From NCBI RefSeq assembly GCF_036884655.1, contig NC_088345.1, positions 35,435,001-35,499,000 of the forward strand: a DNA stretch of 64,000 nucleotides, read 5' to 3'. Positions 1-11,128 of the stretch are shown one piece after another. Numbering within the stretch: position 1 is the first letter of the stretch; each line of letters opens with the position of its first letter. This DNA comes from Musa acuminata AAA Group (lineage: Eukaryota; Streptophyta; Magnoliopsida; Zingiberales; Musaceae). The notes beneath the pieces are model-generated. The model had not been told where the DNA came from. It worked only from the letters and a program-made list of their open reading frames with translations, and searched no databases. The position numbers and the translations under genes were made by a program.

Positions 1-443
1 CAAAGTTTAGATGTAAATCTGCGTCTAGACGTAAAACTACGTTTAGACGTAAATCTGCGTTTAGACGTAAATCTGAGTTTAAGACGTAAATCTGAGTTTA
101 GACGTAAATCTGCGTTTAGACGTAAAACTACGTTTAGACGTAAATCAGCGTTTAGACGTAAATCTGCGTTTAGACGTAAATCTGCGTTTAGACGTAAATC
201 TGCGTTTAGACGTAAATCTGCGTTTAGACGTAAATCTGAGTTTAGACGTAAACTGCGCTTAGACGCAAAACTGCGCTTAGACGCAATCTGCGCTTAGACG
301 CAAACTGCATTTAGATACAAACTGAGAATCTGCTTTTGCATCATAATAGTTTTTGAACGAACGCAGCTTTTGGTTTTTTAATCGCTGTAAGATTTCCGCT
401 GCACTAATTCATCCCCCCCCTCTTAGTGCTCTCGATCCTAACA
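1..443 (+). mobile_element. Element X: 3' part of a Sirevirus-type LTR
   Basis: This is the last 443 bases of an LTR closely matching those at 60279-62602 (plus) and 55726-58050 (minus). It carries an 18-bp tandem array, the stretch with 'gaacgaacgcagcttttgg', a C-run, and the terminus ctcgatcctaaca. No primer-binding site follows. Instead the sequence goes straight into the middle of a gag frame, so this is best read as the right-hand LTR (or solo LTR) of an element inserted in element A's gag. The predicted TSD is atgta (444-448). The 5' part of the LTR lies left of the window. Confidence 0.85.
5..312 (+). repeat. 18-bp tandem array inside LTR X
   Basis: About 17 units of tttagacgtaaatctgcg with small variants (acg, gag or cag endings; gacgcaaaact in the last units). 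The period of 18 is a multiple of three, so all frames stay open and translate as hexapeptide repeats. Each unit has a gACGTaa core. The same array lies at the same LTR position in J and K and is absent from the LTRs of A, P, S, D and E, so it marks one Sirevirus subfamily. Confidence 0.95.
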
Positions 444-1278
444 ATGTAAAGCTCATGAAGAGCTTGAGGACACCCTTCCAAAGAATAGGAAGGATATAAC
501 ACTGAGAACACAAGAAGACCACTTGAAAGAAAACTCAAGTGATGAGGACTTTGATGATGACGTGGCACTCTTAACAAAGAAGTTCAAAATATTTATAAAA
601 AGAAATAAATTTAAAAATGATACTAAAAATAAATTGAAACCTAAGAAAGAACAAGTGATATGTTATGAATGCAAGAAGCCGGGACACTTCAAGAGTGAAT
701 GTCCCCAAGCAAAGAGGAGGCAATCAAAGAAGAAGACTCTCAAAGTTACATGGGATGACTCAAGTGCTTCCGAAGAAGAGGAGCCAACCAACACCGAGCA
801 AGTTGCTCACTATGTATTAATGGCTAGTGGAGATGAGGTAACAAGTTCAATAGACGTAAATTTAACTTTCGATGAGCTTTCAAGTGCTTTTCATGAATTG
901 TTTGATGAATGTAGAATCTTGAGTAAAAAGTACAACTCTTTGAAAAAAAAACATGCTTCTCTTATTAGCAACTTTGATAGAGATTGAGCATGAAAATAGC
1001 TTAGCTCCCTGCACAAAATGTCATGAACTAGAAATACTTCAAAAGGAAAACTTGCTACTCAAAGAAACCTTGAAGAAATTTGAGGTTGGTAGCAAGTCCT
1101 TGAACATGATCCTTGCCAATAAGGGTCACGTTCATAAAAAAGGTGGAATCAGATTTGTGAGTAGCTCTCACCAAAATCCAACTACCTTTATTAAAGGCCC
1201 TACCTTACATGTATACACTATTAACATTAATGATCTTCGCAATGAAATGTGTTTTTCGGTTTTGAATGATGATGCTTG
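444..1278 (+). pseudogene. Element A gag, C-terminal half, decayed
   Basis: Nucleocapsid part of a Sirevirus gag. The frame is open from the X boundary (codon aaa at 448) to the stop at 985-987. It therefore does not start here; the N-terminus was cut off by X. Visible are an acidic stretch (SSDEDFDDDVALL), a basic stretch, the zinc knuckle CYECKKPGHFKSEC near 661-702, and a lysine-rich coiled-coil-like region. A frameshift between about 953 and 987 moves the reading to the frame ending at 1279, which continues with KFEVGSKSLNMILANKGHV. About 400 bases present in D (second CCHC and protease) are missing between residues LHV and YTI near 1210-1216, so the protease is lost. Confidence 0.85.
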
Positions 1279-3915
1279 ACTTTGGCATAGGAGATTAGGT
1301 CATGCTAGCATGAAACTAATCACTCAAATTTCATCTAAAGAACTTGTAAGAGAAATTCCTCATATCAAGTTCATCAAAGATAATATGTGTGATGCATGTC
1401 AACTAGGAAAACAAATAAAAGGTAGCTTCAAACCTAAGAACCAAATAAGCACCTCTAGACCTTTGCAATTGATCCATATGAACTTATTCAGACCAATTGC
1501 TACATCAAGCCTAGGAGGTAGCAAATACACATTTGTCATCATGGATGATTATAGTAGATACACATGGACTTATTTTTTGGCACACAAAAGTGAATTCTTT
1601 AGGTATTTCTCTAAGTTTTGTAAACTTGTTCAAAATGAAAAGGGTTTTATGATTTCGTCAATTCGAAGTGATCACGGTGGTGAATTTCAAAGTCGTGATT
1701 TCTAAGAATTTTATGAATCTAATGGATAAAACCATAACTTCTCTACTGCATGAAATCCTCAACAAAATGGAGTAGTAGAAAGAAAGAATACAAACTTACA
1801 ATAAATGACAAGAACCATGTTGAATGAACATAGCCTAATGAAATATTTTTGGGCCAAAGCCGCAAACATGACATGCTATGTCATGAATAGAGTTCTAGTA
1901 AGACTCTTACTTACCAAAACTCCTTATGAGTTATGAAATAATAGAAAACCCAATGTTTTATATTTTAAAGTTTTTGAGTGTAAGTGTTTTATCTTTAATG
2001 AAAAAGATGCCTTAGGAAAATTTGATGCTAAATCTGATGAAGGAATTTTTCTTAGCTATTCTTCTATTTCTAAAGCATTTTGTATCTTTAATAAAAGAAC
2101 TTTGATTATAGAAGAATTTATTCATGTTGTTTTTAATGAGGTTTCCGAAGTTAAGAAAAATGATTTTGATGATGATGTTAATTTGATGCTTTGAATTTAA
2201 ATGAAACCGTTTCTTCATCTAGCAACTTGGATGCATCTACTTCCGAAACATCCTTACCCAAGGATTGGAATTATGTAGATGCTCATCTTAAGGAGCTAAC
2301 CACAGGAGACATATCTAAAGGGGTTCAAACTCATTCTTTTCTTAAGAATTTTTATGCCAATATCGCTTTTCTCTCCCAAGTTGAACCAAAATGTATTGAC
2401 AAGGCCTTGAAAGATTATTCATGGGTCATTGCAATGCATAATGAGTTAAATCAATTTGAGAGAAATGAGGTGTGAAAGCTTGTTCCGAGGCCAAATGACC
2501 ATTTAGTTATTGGTATTAAATGGGTCTTTAGAAACAAGCAAGATGAATTTGGTATCGTAGTTATAAATAAGGCTAGATTAGTTACCAAAGGTTTCAACTA
2601 AGAAGAATTGATCAATTATGAAGAGACCTTCGCTCCTGTGGCACGATTAGAAGCCATAAGGATGCTCCTTGCCTATGCTAGTAGTAATAATTTTTAGTTG
2701 TTTCAAATGGATGTTAAAAGTACTTTTCTTAATGGCTTTATTTTTGAAGAAGTTTATCTTGAACAACCTCCTAGATTTGAGAATGATAATCTCCCTAATC
2801 GTGTGTTTAAATTGACTAAAGTTCTCTATGGATTAAAACAAGCCTCAAGGGCTTGGTATGAGAGACTTAGCTTATTTCTTATCGAAAATAATTTTTCTAA
2901 AGGCAAAGTCGATACTACATTGTTTATCAAAAATTTTAAAAATAATTTTTTTATTATTCAAATTTATGTTGATGATATTATTTTTGATTCTACGAATGAA
3001 TCTCTATATGAGTCATTTGCTAAAAGTATGAGTCTCAAATTTGAAATAAGTTTGATGGGGGAATTAACTTTCTTTTAAGGCTTACAAATCAAACAACTAA
3101 GTAATGATATTTTTCTTAGTCAAACAAAATATGCTCTAGATTTGCTAAAAATTTTTAATATGGATAGCTCAAAGGCTATCAACACTCCTATGAGCACCTC
3201 CACTAAGTTAGAAATTGATTAAAGTAGAGAAAGCTTTGATCAAAAAGCTTAGAGGGGTTTGATAGGAAATTTACTTTACCTCACTACAACTAGACCGGAT
3301 ATCATGTATAGTGTAGGACTTTATGGTAGGTTTCAATCTAATCCTAAGATATCTCATCTTAAAGCAGTTAAGAGAATACTTAGATATCTTAAACGAACCA
3401 CAAATATAGGATTATGGTATCCAAAATCTGAGAACTTTGAGCTAATTGCTTATGCTGATGCGGATTTTGCTGAATGTAGATTAGATAGAAAAAGCACATC
3501 CGGAACATGTCAATTTTTAGGACACACACTTGTTTCTTGGTCTTCCAAGAAACAAAATTTGGTTGCACTATCTACAATCGAAGCCGAGTATATTGCAGCT
3601 AGTGAATGTTGTGCACAAGTTGTGTGGATGAAAAACACTTTAGAATAATATAAGATTCATTTTAAAAACATTCCCATAAAATGTGATAACACAAGTGCAA
3701 TATGTTTAATAAAAAATCCCATTCAACATTCTAGAACTAAACATATTGATATTAGGCATCACTTTATACGATATTATATTAATAATCATGATGTAATTTT
3801 AGAGTTTATTGATATGAAACATCAGTTAGCCGATATTTTTACAAAGCCCTTAAGTGAAGAATAATTTGATTTTATTAGAAGAGAATTAGGAATGTTAATT
3901 TGTCCGAATGCATGA
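1279..3915 (+). pseudogene. Element A pol: integrase, reverse transcriptase, RNase H, decayed
   Basis: Ty1/copia polyprotein remnant. The GAG-pre-integrase motif (LWHRRLGHASM) follows an in-frame stop at 1277-1279. The integrase core spans about 1440-1800, with RSDHGGEF and NGVVERKN present. The first catalytic Asp of the usual L-H-x-D-LFGP motif reads N here (LIHMNLFRP). RT lies at about 2500-3080 with intact YVDD (near 2966-2977). RNase H lies at about 3259-3915, with [19 protein letters not shown] and ADIFTKPL. In-frame stops recur (for example near 1705, 1767, 2473, 2695, 3076, 3220, 3646 and 3862). The terminal GMLICPNA matches J's pol end. Confidence 0.9.
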
Positions 3916-4944
3916 ATTTATTAAATTTTATTTTCAGACTTTCTTGATTCTTTGGATCACTCACTTAAATTTTGTGCTGATAATTTTATGATGCAAACTT
4001 TACATGATGATAAGGTTGTGTGCTTCAATAAATTGTTTACTTTGATGTTGGAATTTTGTGCTTTGATGCTAAAAGTTTCTATGATGTTATGATCTTTTTA
4101 AATGATGAGCATATTATCATTCAATGATGCAATATCATGTTTACTTTGATGATTATGATTTCTATTGAATATTGAGAAGTTTTAATCATACATCGGATTC
4201 ATAACCTTTGAGTGCTATAAGCACTAATGATATTACTTCATGCAAGTAGTGATAAAAGGCTATGACAAAACATTTTATAAATGCATGAAGTGTTTATACA
4301 TATCTTAATGTTTGATAATTTTTTGTCAGGATTTGATTTCATATGGATATCTCGATCCCTTTCATGAATCCCTTCTCTTTGTCAAAATTTAAGCATGTTT
4401 TAACGAAAACTTCTTTATCATTTTTGACTTGATTCAAATCATTTCACAAATTTAGTTTTTAATGGATTCCCTCCTTACCTTCTTTCCTCTTCTTCATGCA
4501 AAATGTAATGACAAAGGGGGAGAAGTTGTTGGAATCTATCGTTTTAATGTTGATAATATTTAATGAAGAAACTTGCTTGATTTTTTTTACCATACTTGCA
4601 TTATTGAATTGTTCTCCTTTTTGTTGATGACAAAGGGGGAGAAATAATACTAAAATATGGTAAATTGATGACAAATGTATGCGATGTATTTCATCATATA
4701 TACTTGAAATGTTTGCTTGATAAATTTCTTTCGTTATGATAAGATATCTAGAGCTTAACTTGCTATTTTATAATTGATATCTTGCCATAGAATGATGAAT
4801 TACTATCTTTGTCATCTTTCATATTTGAAATATCATACTTGAAAATGGATACCATACCTTGACATCAGTTTGATAAATCCTTGGCATCGTATTTTGAGAA
4901 TGATAGATAATGATAGGAATCATGATGTGCATGTTGATAAGTTT
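3916..4944 (+). other. Element A 3' untranslated region with PPT-like motifs
   Basis: AT-rich and without an ORF of note. Two copies of the purine motif acaaagggggagaa lie at 4511-4524 and 4630-4643, as in the 3' regions of P, E and J; such multiple polypurine tracts are a known Sirevirus feature. The terminal PPT and the first bases of the 3' LTR are missing. Alignment to 17330-17550 shows the text jumping from 'gataagttta' straight to 'attgtaaatt', a deletion of roughly 165 bases. Confidence 0.75.
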
Positions 4945-6182
4945 AATTGTAAATTATTTGATCGAATCTATATGTTGAGAAAAGTGTGCAGGATTAACTA
5001 CAATAGCAGTAAGACATAAAGCAGGTGTTGTGTCGGAGTCAAGATCGAGATCTCATTGGGAGTTCGAGAGTTCGACGGAAGTCCGGACGTTTGTCGGAAG
5101 TTCTACCAGAACCAGCCGAGAAGTCCAGGAGCTTGCCAAAGAAGCTCGTCGAAACTCACAAAGAAGATCGTCGTAAAGTCCAGGAGCTTGCCGGGAGTCC
5201 GCTTGAATATTACCGAGAGTTCATCAGATGTTCGCCGGAAGTACGCTTGAAGCTCGCTAGAAGAGCAATTGACGCACCAGAACAAGAAGTACTATAAATT
5301 ATGTCTTAATTATCATAGTTAGAGTGTAAATTAAGTTAGGATTAGGAGATGATCCAACTAACTTAATTAGGGGCCAATTGAGCCCTTAATAGGGTTGAAT
5401 TGGGCCGAATTGAGCACCCAATTCAGCCCTTAAAAACATGGCCGGTGGTTGCACCGCCTGGAAGGTAGTGCCTCTGGAATTTTGGTCGGTGATACCACCC
5501 AGACTGGGTGGTGGTACCACCGGTAGTAGTGCTGCCAACGGTGGTACCTCCCAGAGTCAGATCAACGATGGTAATACCGCCTAGTAACGGCGGTGGTACC
5601 GCCAGTACACCGGATTCCAAGGATATGACACTTTTTAGCTCCAATTTTGAAGTCATTGGGGCCTATAAAAACCTCACCCTTTTCTGCATGAAAGGGCACA
5701 AAAGTATTGGCTTAATCTTGAAGTCTTGAGTGTTATAAAAGTTAGAGTTCCCCTCCTTCATCTCTTAGCCTTGTAACCATCAAAGAAAAATGAGTAAGAC
5801 TTGTACGGGTTGTCTCCTAAACCCAAGAAAAGGAGAAAGTGTTGTAAAGAGGTGTTCGGTCTTCACCTATTGAAGGAAGGCCTTTAGTGGATGCCGGTGA
5901 TCTCGTCGGAGGAGGAATCCGAAAGTGGATGTAGGTCACCCTGACTGAACCACTCTAAATTCCAGTTTGCTTTTCATTTTTGCAAATTACTTTACTGCAA
6001 ACCTCCTTAATCTTCTCTTGCACTTTTACGAAAGCTTTCAAGTTCAACTTCTCTCTGAAACAAATTGAATCGAAACCATTTTTGTTGGAATCGGTTTCAA
6101 ACGAAACGAATAATTTTCTGAAATCGTGAAAGTTTTCCACTGCACTAATTCACCCCTCTTAGTGTCACTCTTAATTCTAACA
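4945..6182 (+). mobile_element. Element A 3' LTR (array-less Sirevirus type, 5' end deleted)
   Basis: Aligns over its length with the LTR at 17504-18873, but its first ~33 bases (TGTTGAATCT...) are deleted. It contains ggtggtaccgcc-type inverted motifs (5440-5610), a TATA box (tataaaa, 5664-5670), and ends ctcttaattctaaca at 6182. It lacks the 18-bp array of X, J and K, so X and this LTR do not belong to one element. Confidence 0.85.
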
Positions 6183-6891
6183 CATAAGGGTAAATATGTT
6201 AATTTAGATTAATTAAGTGATTTGGAACCTATTAAATGGTTTGCTAATCTAGACATTCTCCCAATCCTTCAAATGAGTGAACCTATCTACCCTAGACTTG
6301 TTAGGCTATTTTATAATAATTTACATATAAATGAAGATGAAAGAGTATCTACCTATCTCTTAGGATATCATATACCCATTACGGATAGCACAATTTGCAA
6401 CATTATAGGAATTCCGGTAAAAGAAAGAGAGTGTTATTTTAGAGGACAATGGGATGAAGAAATAGTTGGGACTACTCACGTTGATGCCTTAGGAATAATT
6501 TTTTGTAATCCTAACTTAACTATTCTTCCAAAAAGCTACGAACATTTGCTACCCTTAAGCACCAAAATACTTCATCACATCCTAATAAGTATCATTCTCC
6601 CAAAATAATATCATCATGTTGAAGTAAGCCAAATGGAATTAGGTACCATGTATTGGATTATGAAGGGGCATAACAATTGTTTTGGTTGCCTAATCCAACA
6701 AAACATGATTGAACTATCAAAAAGGGATATGATGCTTCCATATGGTGGCTTAATCATAAGACTACTCCATGCCTATGATATTGCTATTCCACCCGATGAA
6801 GAAGTTATAAAATCAAATAGATTTAGTATCATAAATAGAAATCTACTTCGACGGTTGAGATGTACATTCAGAAATAGTATTTGGACTAGAC
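6183..6891 (+). pseudogene. Element P ORF, first visible part (PF20167-like plant transposon protein)
   Basis: The frame runs from the LTR boundary at 6183 with an in-frame stop at 6606-6608, then resumes in the same frame to 6891. The text around LVRLFYNNL, VSTYLLGYHIPIT and ICNIIGI resembles the 'putative plant transposon protein' domain (Pfam PF20167) common in plant retroelement ORFs; this is recognised by pattern, not by search. No catalytic motif of RT or integrase is visible. The N-terminus is cut by A and lies left of the window. The C-terminal part continues at 8081 after solo LTR S. Function unknown; the ORF is dead here. Confidence 0.55.
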
Positions 6892-8080
6892 TGTTAGGAT
6901 CGGAGCGGCACTAAGAGGGGGGGGTGAATTAGTGCAACGGATTAAAACTTCGGTTTTAGAAAAATCTTTCGTACAATAAGAACGGAACTTGAAAAGCTTA
7001 ACTTGAAAGCGTATTCTTAAAGTTGCGCAGCAAAGGTAATAAGGAATTAAAGCATATAAGAAGGTTTGCAGTAATGTAAATAGCAATAATGAAATGCAAA
7101 CCAGAGATTACGTCGATTTTAGAGTGGTTCGGTCAAATGACCTACATCCACTTGCGAGGCCCCTCTTCGATGAGGTTCCCACCTTCTACTAGCAAATCTC
7201 TTGAAATGGAAGGGTAAATACCCCTCTTACAACCTTTTACAAGCAGTTCAACCTCTTACAAGTTTTCAATAAGAAAGAAGGAGGAGAACTCTCTAGCAAA
7301 TTGAAAATAAGACTTGCTAAGACTTTCTAAGACTTTTCTCTCAATCAAATGCTTCTCAAAAGTTGTGATCTCAGCTGAGATTTGAGGGGTATTTATAGGC
7401 CTCAAGAGGATTCAAATTTGGGCTCCAAAATTTGAATTCTCTTTGGGTTCCCGATGCTGGCGGTGCCACCGCCCAGCGCTCGGGTGCTGGACGGTGCAAC
7501 CGCCCAGCCCAGGAGGTGTCACCGCCCAGCTCTCGGGTGCTGGGCGGTGCCACCGCCTGGCTCTCCGGTTCACTGGTTTGGCTTAATTTTAGCCCAAACC
7601 AAATCTGACTTTGGGCCTAGTTGGCCCCTAACCAGGATATAGGATTATCTCTTAATCCTAATCCTAATTACAAGTGAACTACATAACAAAACACATCCTA
7701 AGCAAGTTTTCAACCGCGAACGTCGAGTCTTGTTCCGGCGAGCTTTCCGACGAACTTTCTTCCGATGGACTCCCATCAAGCTCCCGAACTTGTGATGACT
7801 TTAACGAGTAGCCGAGCCTTCTCGGTGATTTCCATGAACCTCCGACAATCTCTTCGGCGAACTTCCGAAAATTCTGACAGGTTCCCGATTTCTTCTCGGT
7901 TGGTTCCAGCAGCATCTCCGACGATTATTCGGACTCTTAAACGTCCATTGAACTTGACTCCGGTATCCTTGCTTTATATTTTCTGGTTATCGTAGTTAAT
8001 CTTGCACACTTAACTCAATAATATGGATTAGATCAATTAACCCACCAATTGATTATATCATCAAAATCCGAGATTCAACA
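6892..8080 (-). mobile_element. Element S: solo Sirevirus-type LTR with perfect TSD
   Basis: Starts tgttaggatcgg and ends gagattcaaca on the plus strand, so the LTR reads 8080 to 6892 (1189 bp) with TG...CA ends. It is flanked by the perfect 5-bp direct repeat tagac (6887-6891 and 8081-8085). A C-rich stretch lies next to its 3' end, gcggtggcaccgcc-type motifs at 7450-7560, and a TATA box on the minus strand (tatttata, near 7391-7398). Without S and one TSD copy the P frame is continuous. A solo LTR with TSD results from recombination between the two LTRs of a former full element. Confidence 0.95.
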
Positions 8081-8347
8081 TAGACTGCCTAGAAGGACTG
8101 ATCCCCTCTAACCTGAACCAGAACCTGAAATACTAATTTTTAGGGATAATCAATCTCCTCCAATTGGTCCCTTTGAGGCATCACCTCCAGTAGAGCAAGC
8201 ACCTCCTTCATCTCTCTACGACATAGGGACTCAGATGGATCGATTTGAACAACAACGCTAAGATCAAATTTTAATTGAGTTGCAGTAGATTCATCAACAA
8301 CTCAATATATTGTTTAGACATTTTGACTTAACACCACCTGAATAAAT
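8081..8347 (+). pseudogene. Element P ORF, C-terminal part
   Basis: Continues the frame broken by S. It is proline/glutamate rich (PEPEPEIL) followed by a glutamine-rich helix-like stretch (QMDRFEQQR, IELQ, IHQQLNILF). In-frame stops occur near 8111, 8261 and 8287, and the terminal stop taa is where Angela L inserted (TSD taaat). After L the text resumes at 17049. Confidence 0.5.
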
Positions 8348-9841
8348 TGTTGGGAAATCATTGGGGGGCGACATCATATGCGCAGCGGAAGAACAAGAAA
8401 ACAAAAATCCCCGATTCCCAAAAAGATGTTCGTCGTCGTGCGAAGATTGGTGCGCAAAAATCCGCAAAACACAAAACTGCGTATATTGATTGTGTTACCT
8501 AGGGAGATCGTATATCCCTGTTTCCTTGCAGATCCTTAGGAGAGGGTGAAGGAGGTCAAGCGTCCTCCTCTCTAGCGGTGATCCACACAGCAGGGTTGCG
8601 ACGACGCTCCTCAAAACTCCAGGCCTACTCTGAGGGGAGAGGGAGAGGAGAATAGGAAGGGCAAGCAAAGACTCTAGCCTATGAGGCTGTGAATCCCTCC
8701 TATTTATAGAGATCCCGTGTCAAAACCCTAATGGGTCCTTTCCCTAGTGGGTATTGGATCTGCATCCAATAAGACAAGGGCTCCGTCGGATATCTCATAT
8801 CCGAACCTCTACTCATCGCAATGCCTACCATATGTGTGTGACCCTCTAGGCCCAATATCGAGCTGGCCGTGAGTCATACCTGTCAGAACTCCTTCTAACT
8901 CAGTGAATTATTATCTCTGTAATAATTCACTCGACTCATCGACTACGGAAGTACTAGGCCACTACGCCGTAGTCCCCAGACGATACAGGGGAATCCAATC
9001 CATTGGACCTGTCTGTCCTCAGTTACCATGTACCTATAGTCCCTCATCCATCTAATATCCCAGAGACCGTATATCGAGCATGGTGCTGTCAGACCCATAC
9101 GGTTTCTACTCGAGTCTCGCTCTAATCGGATTCTCCCGGAGAACTCTTTCTCTCTCAACCCGAATGACCCTGGCCAGGGATTTGTCTGAGCAAGAACACA
9201 TGGGATATTCCTCTCATGATACCGAGAGTGGATGATCCTCTATCGACACTCAATAGCCCTCGTAAGGTCGACTACCACCCCCAATGACCAGCTGTACTAG
9301 ATCTGGGAACAGCCAAACCTATAAGTCTGGTATCAAAGAGTGGAGCACTCATACAGGACATCCTTGGTGTCTCAAGTCTAAGAACCAGATACACCACTAG
9401 GACTACGGAATCGTTGTCTGACAATAAGGCATCATCAACCATCCAGCATTCCGTAAGCGGATCAATCAGTGAACTCATTCTCCAATGAGCACCTGTACTG
9501 TATCCCTAGTGTCCCTACACGAGCAGCTATGAGACCAGCTGCATCCATCATATGGACGGGTATACAGCACACCAGTCTATCCGGTTATCACGATATCCCT
9601 CTCGAGTAACCTATGACCGGGATTATTTAGGATATGTGTTTAAAGGTGAATCGATCTCATTATCGTGATCTCATCACGATCCGATTCCCATTGCACAAAT
9701 CCAAGGACATCACAATATATATGCATTTATGCAATAGTTATAAAGTGATATACGCCAAAATATAATAAGCAAAAAGATTCTGTATCAAGTCACACGTGTC
9801 ATCACTCACGTGATTGGCTTGCTGGGCACTTATGACTAGCA
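8348..9841 (-). mobile_element. Element L 3' LTR
   Basis: On the minus strand it begins tgctagtcataagtgccc and ends gatttcccaaca. A TATA box (tatttata on plus, 8701-8708) lies in a conserved 'cctatttatagag' context shared by all Angela LTRs here. The LTR also holds the short open frames at 8943-9158 and 9272-9478, which recur identically in the 5' LTR and are not genes. The PPT lies at 9842-9855. Confidence 0.95.
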
Positions 9842-9855
9842 ATCTCCCACTTGAC

Positions 9856-10412
9856 CTAAAGCCAATCACCTATGTGTCTGATCTCCATCAGACCCCTGTG
9901 ACGCTCAAAGACAAAAATGAGACAACGGCTTTGTCAGTGGATCTGCAATGTTATCTTCGGATGGAACTCTTTCCACTGCTACATCTCCTCGGGTTACGAT
10001 CTCTCTTATAAGCTGGAACCTCCTCAGAACACTTCTGATAAGACCCGGGTTCCCTTATTTGAGTAATCACCCCATAGTTGTCGCAATATAAGGAAGTCGA
10101 CTTGTCGCTATCTGTATCGACTCCCAAATCTGTGATGAACTTCTTCATCCAGACTCCCTCCTTTGCTGCATCTAATGCGGCAATGTACTCCGCCTCTGTG
10201 GTCGAGTCAGCAGTGGTATCTTGCTTGGAACTCTTCCAGCACACTGCTCCTCCATTCAAGGTGTACACATACCCTGAATTCGACTTGCTATCATCGACAT
10301 CAGACTGAAAACTTGAGTCAGTGAAGCCTTCAACCTTAAGGCTATTACCTCCATATACTAGTAAAAGATCCTTAGTCCTTCTCAAGCACTTAAGGATACA
10401 CTTTACTGCTTT
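9856..10412 (-). pseudogene. Element L RNase H domain
   Basis: Ty1/copia RNase H, with the text SGYVYTLNGGAVCWKSSKQ and [19 protein letters not shown]. An 8-bp deletion near 10033 relative to H shifts the frame after GSYQK. The remaining C-terminus reads in another frame to the stop at 9856-9858. The Trp codon joining RT and RNase H (EHWKAVK in other elements) is TAG here (10413-10415). Confidence 0.9.
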
Positions 10413-11128
10413 CTAGTGCTCCAAGCCTGGATCCGCCTGATACCTGCTCGTGACACTCAAAGCATGCGCTATATCAGGCCTAGTACATAGCATGGCATAC
10501 ATGATAGACCCTATTGCTGAGGCATAAGGTATCATATCCATGTTCGCCCTTTCTTAGAATTTTCAATGCCAAACATTTTGACAATGGTTTCTATGTACCT
10601 GGACTGGGACAAGCCAAGCATCCTCTTGGATCTATCTCTATAGATTCTAATCCCCAAGATATAGGATGCTTCCCCTAAGTCCTTTATGGAGAAGTGTCTA
10701 GATAACCAAGTCTTTACAGTGGATAGCATTCCTACGTCATTCCCAATGATGAGGATGTCATCCATATATAACACCAAAAAGGTGATAGCGCTCCCACTTA
10801 CCTTTCTGTATACACAAGGCTCATCTTCGTTCTTAACGAAGTCATAAGATCTGATTGCCTCATCAAATCTTATGTTCCAACTTCGGGAAGCTTGCTTTAG
10901 TCCATAAATGGATCTAAGCAACCTACACACCTTATCTGGGCAGTTCTTGGACACGAATCCCTCAGGTTGCATCATATACACCTCCTCCTCCAGGTTCCCG
11001 TTGAGGAATGCGGTTTTTACATCCATCTGCCAGATCTCATAATCATAGTGTGCTGCAATAGCCAATAGAATTCTGATGGATTTTAGCATTGCTACGGGTG
11101 AGAAAGTTTCGTCATAGTCAACACCTTA
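10413..11128 (-). pseudogene. Element L reverse transcriptase domain
   Basis: Copia RT with MDVKTAFLNGNLEEEVYM, the YGLKQASRSW motif, and the active-site text YMDDILII (Y-x-D-D, with M in place of the common V). A Lys codon changed to TAA (11126-11128) cuts it from the upstream ORF. A roughly 70-bp deletion near 10557 removes the segment that H keeps between ENSK and ERANM and ends the open frame at 10532. Confidence 0.9.

Larger units (their letters stand above)
444..6182 (+). mobile_element. Element A: Sirevirus-type Ty1/copia, 5' part outside window
   Basis: Order seen: gag C-terminal half, GAG-pre-integrase, integrase core, RT, RNase H, 3' untranslated region, 3' LTR. The 5' LTR, PBS and gag N-terminus are missing because X occupies the left boundary. 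Gene order PR-IN-RT-RH and the gag/pol similarity to J and K place it in Ty1/copia, Sirevirus group. The 3' LTR abuts the middle of the P ORF at 6182/6183, so A is itself inserted in P (predicted TSD cataa, 6183-6187). Many stops and deletions show it is dead. Confidence 0.85.

Noticed and set aside
1..330. CRISPR-like array or host satellite
   Set aside because: Units are contiguous with no spacers, and the array recurs at one fixed position inside three LTRs, so it is part of the LTR.
1..6182. X and A as one element with 5' and 3' LTRs
   Set aside because: The LTR tails belong to different subfamilies (array versus none), there is no PBS at 444, and the gag frame is open through the boundary, so X is an insertion.
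6222..6914. Plant host gene
   Set aside because: Contains in-frame stops, is bounded by LTRs and continues into a Sirevirus-type 3' region; fits an element ORF.
8943..9158. Frame identical to 16145-16360, as if a duplicated gene
   Set aside because: Both are the same LTR position of L; similar frames recur in LTRs of G and H and the sequence is non-coding.
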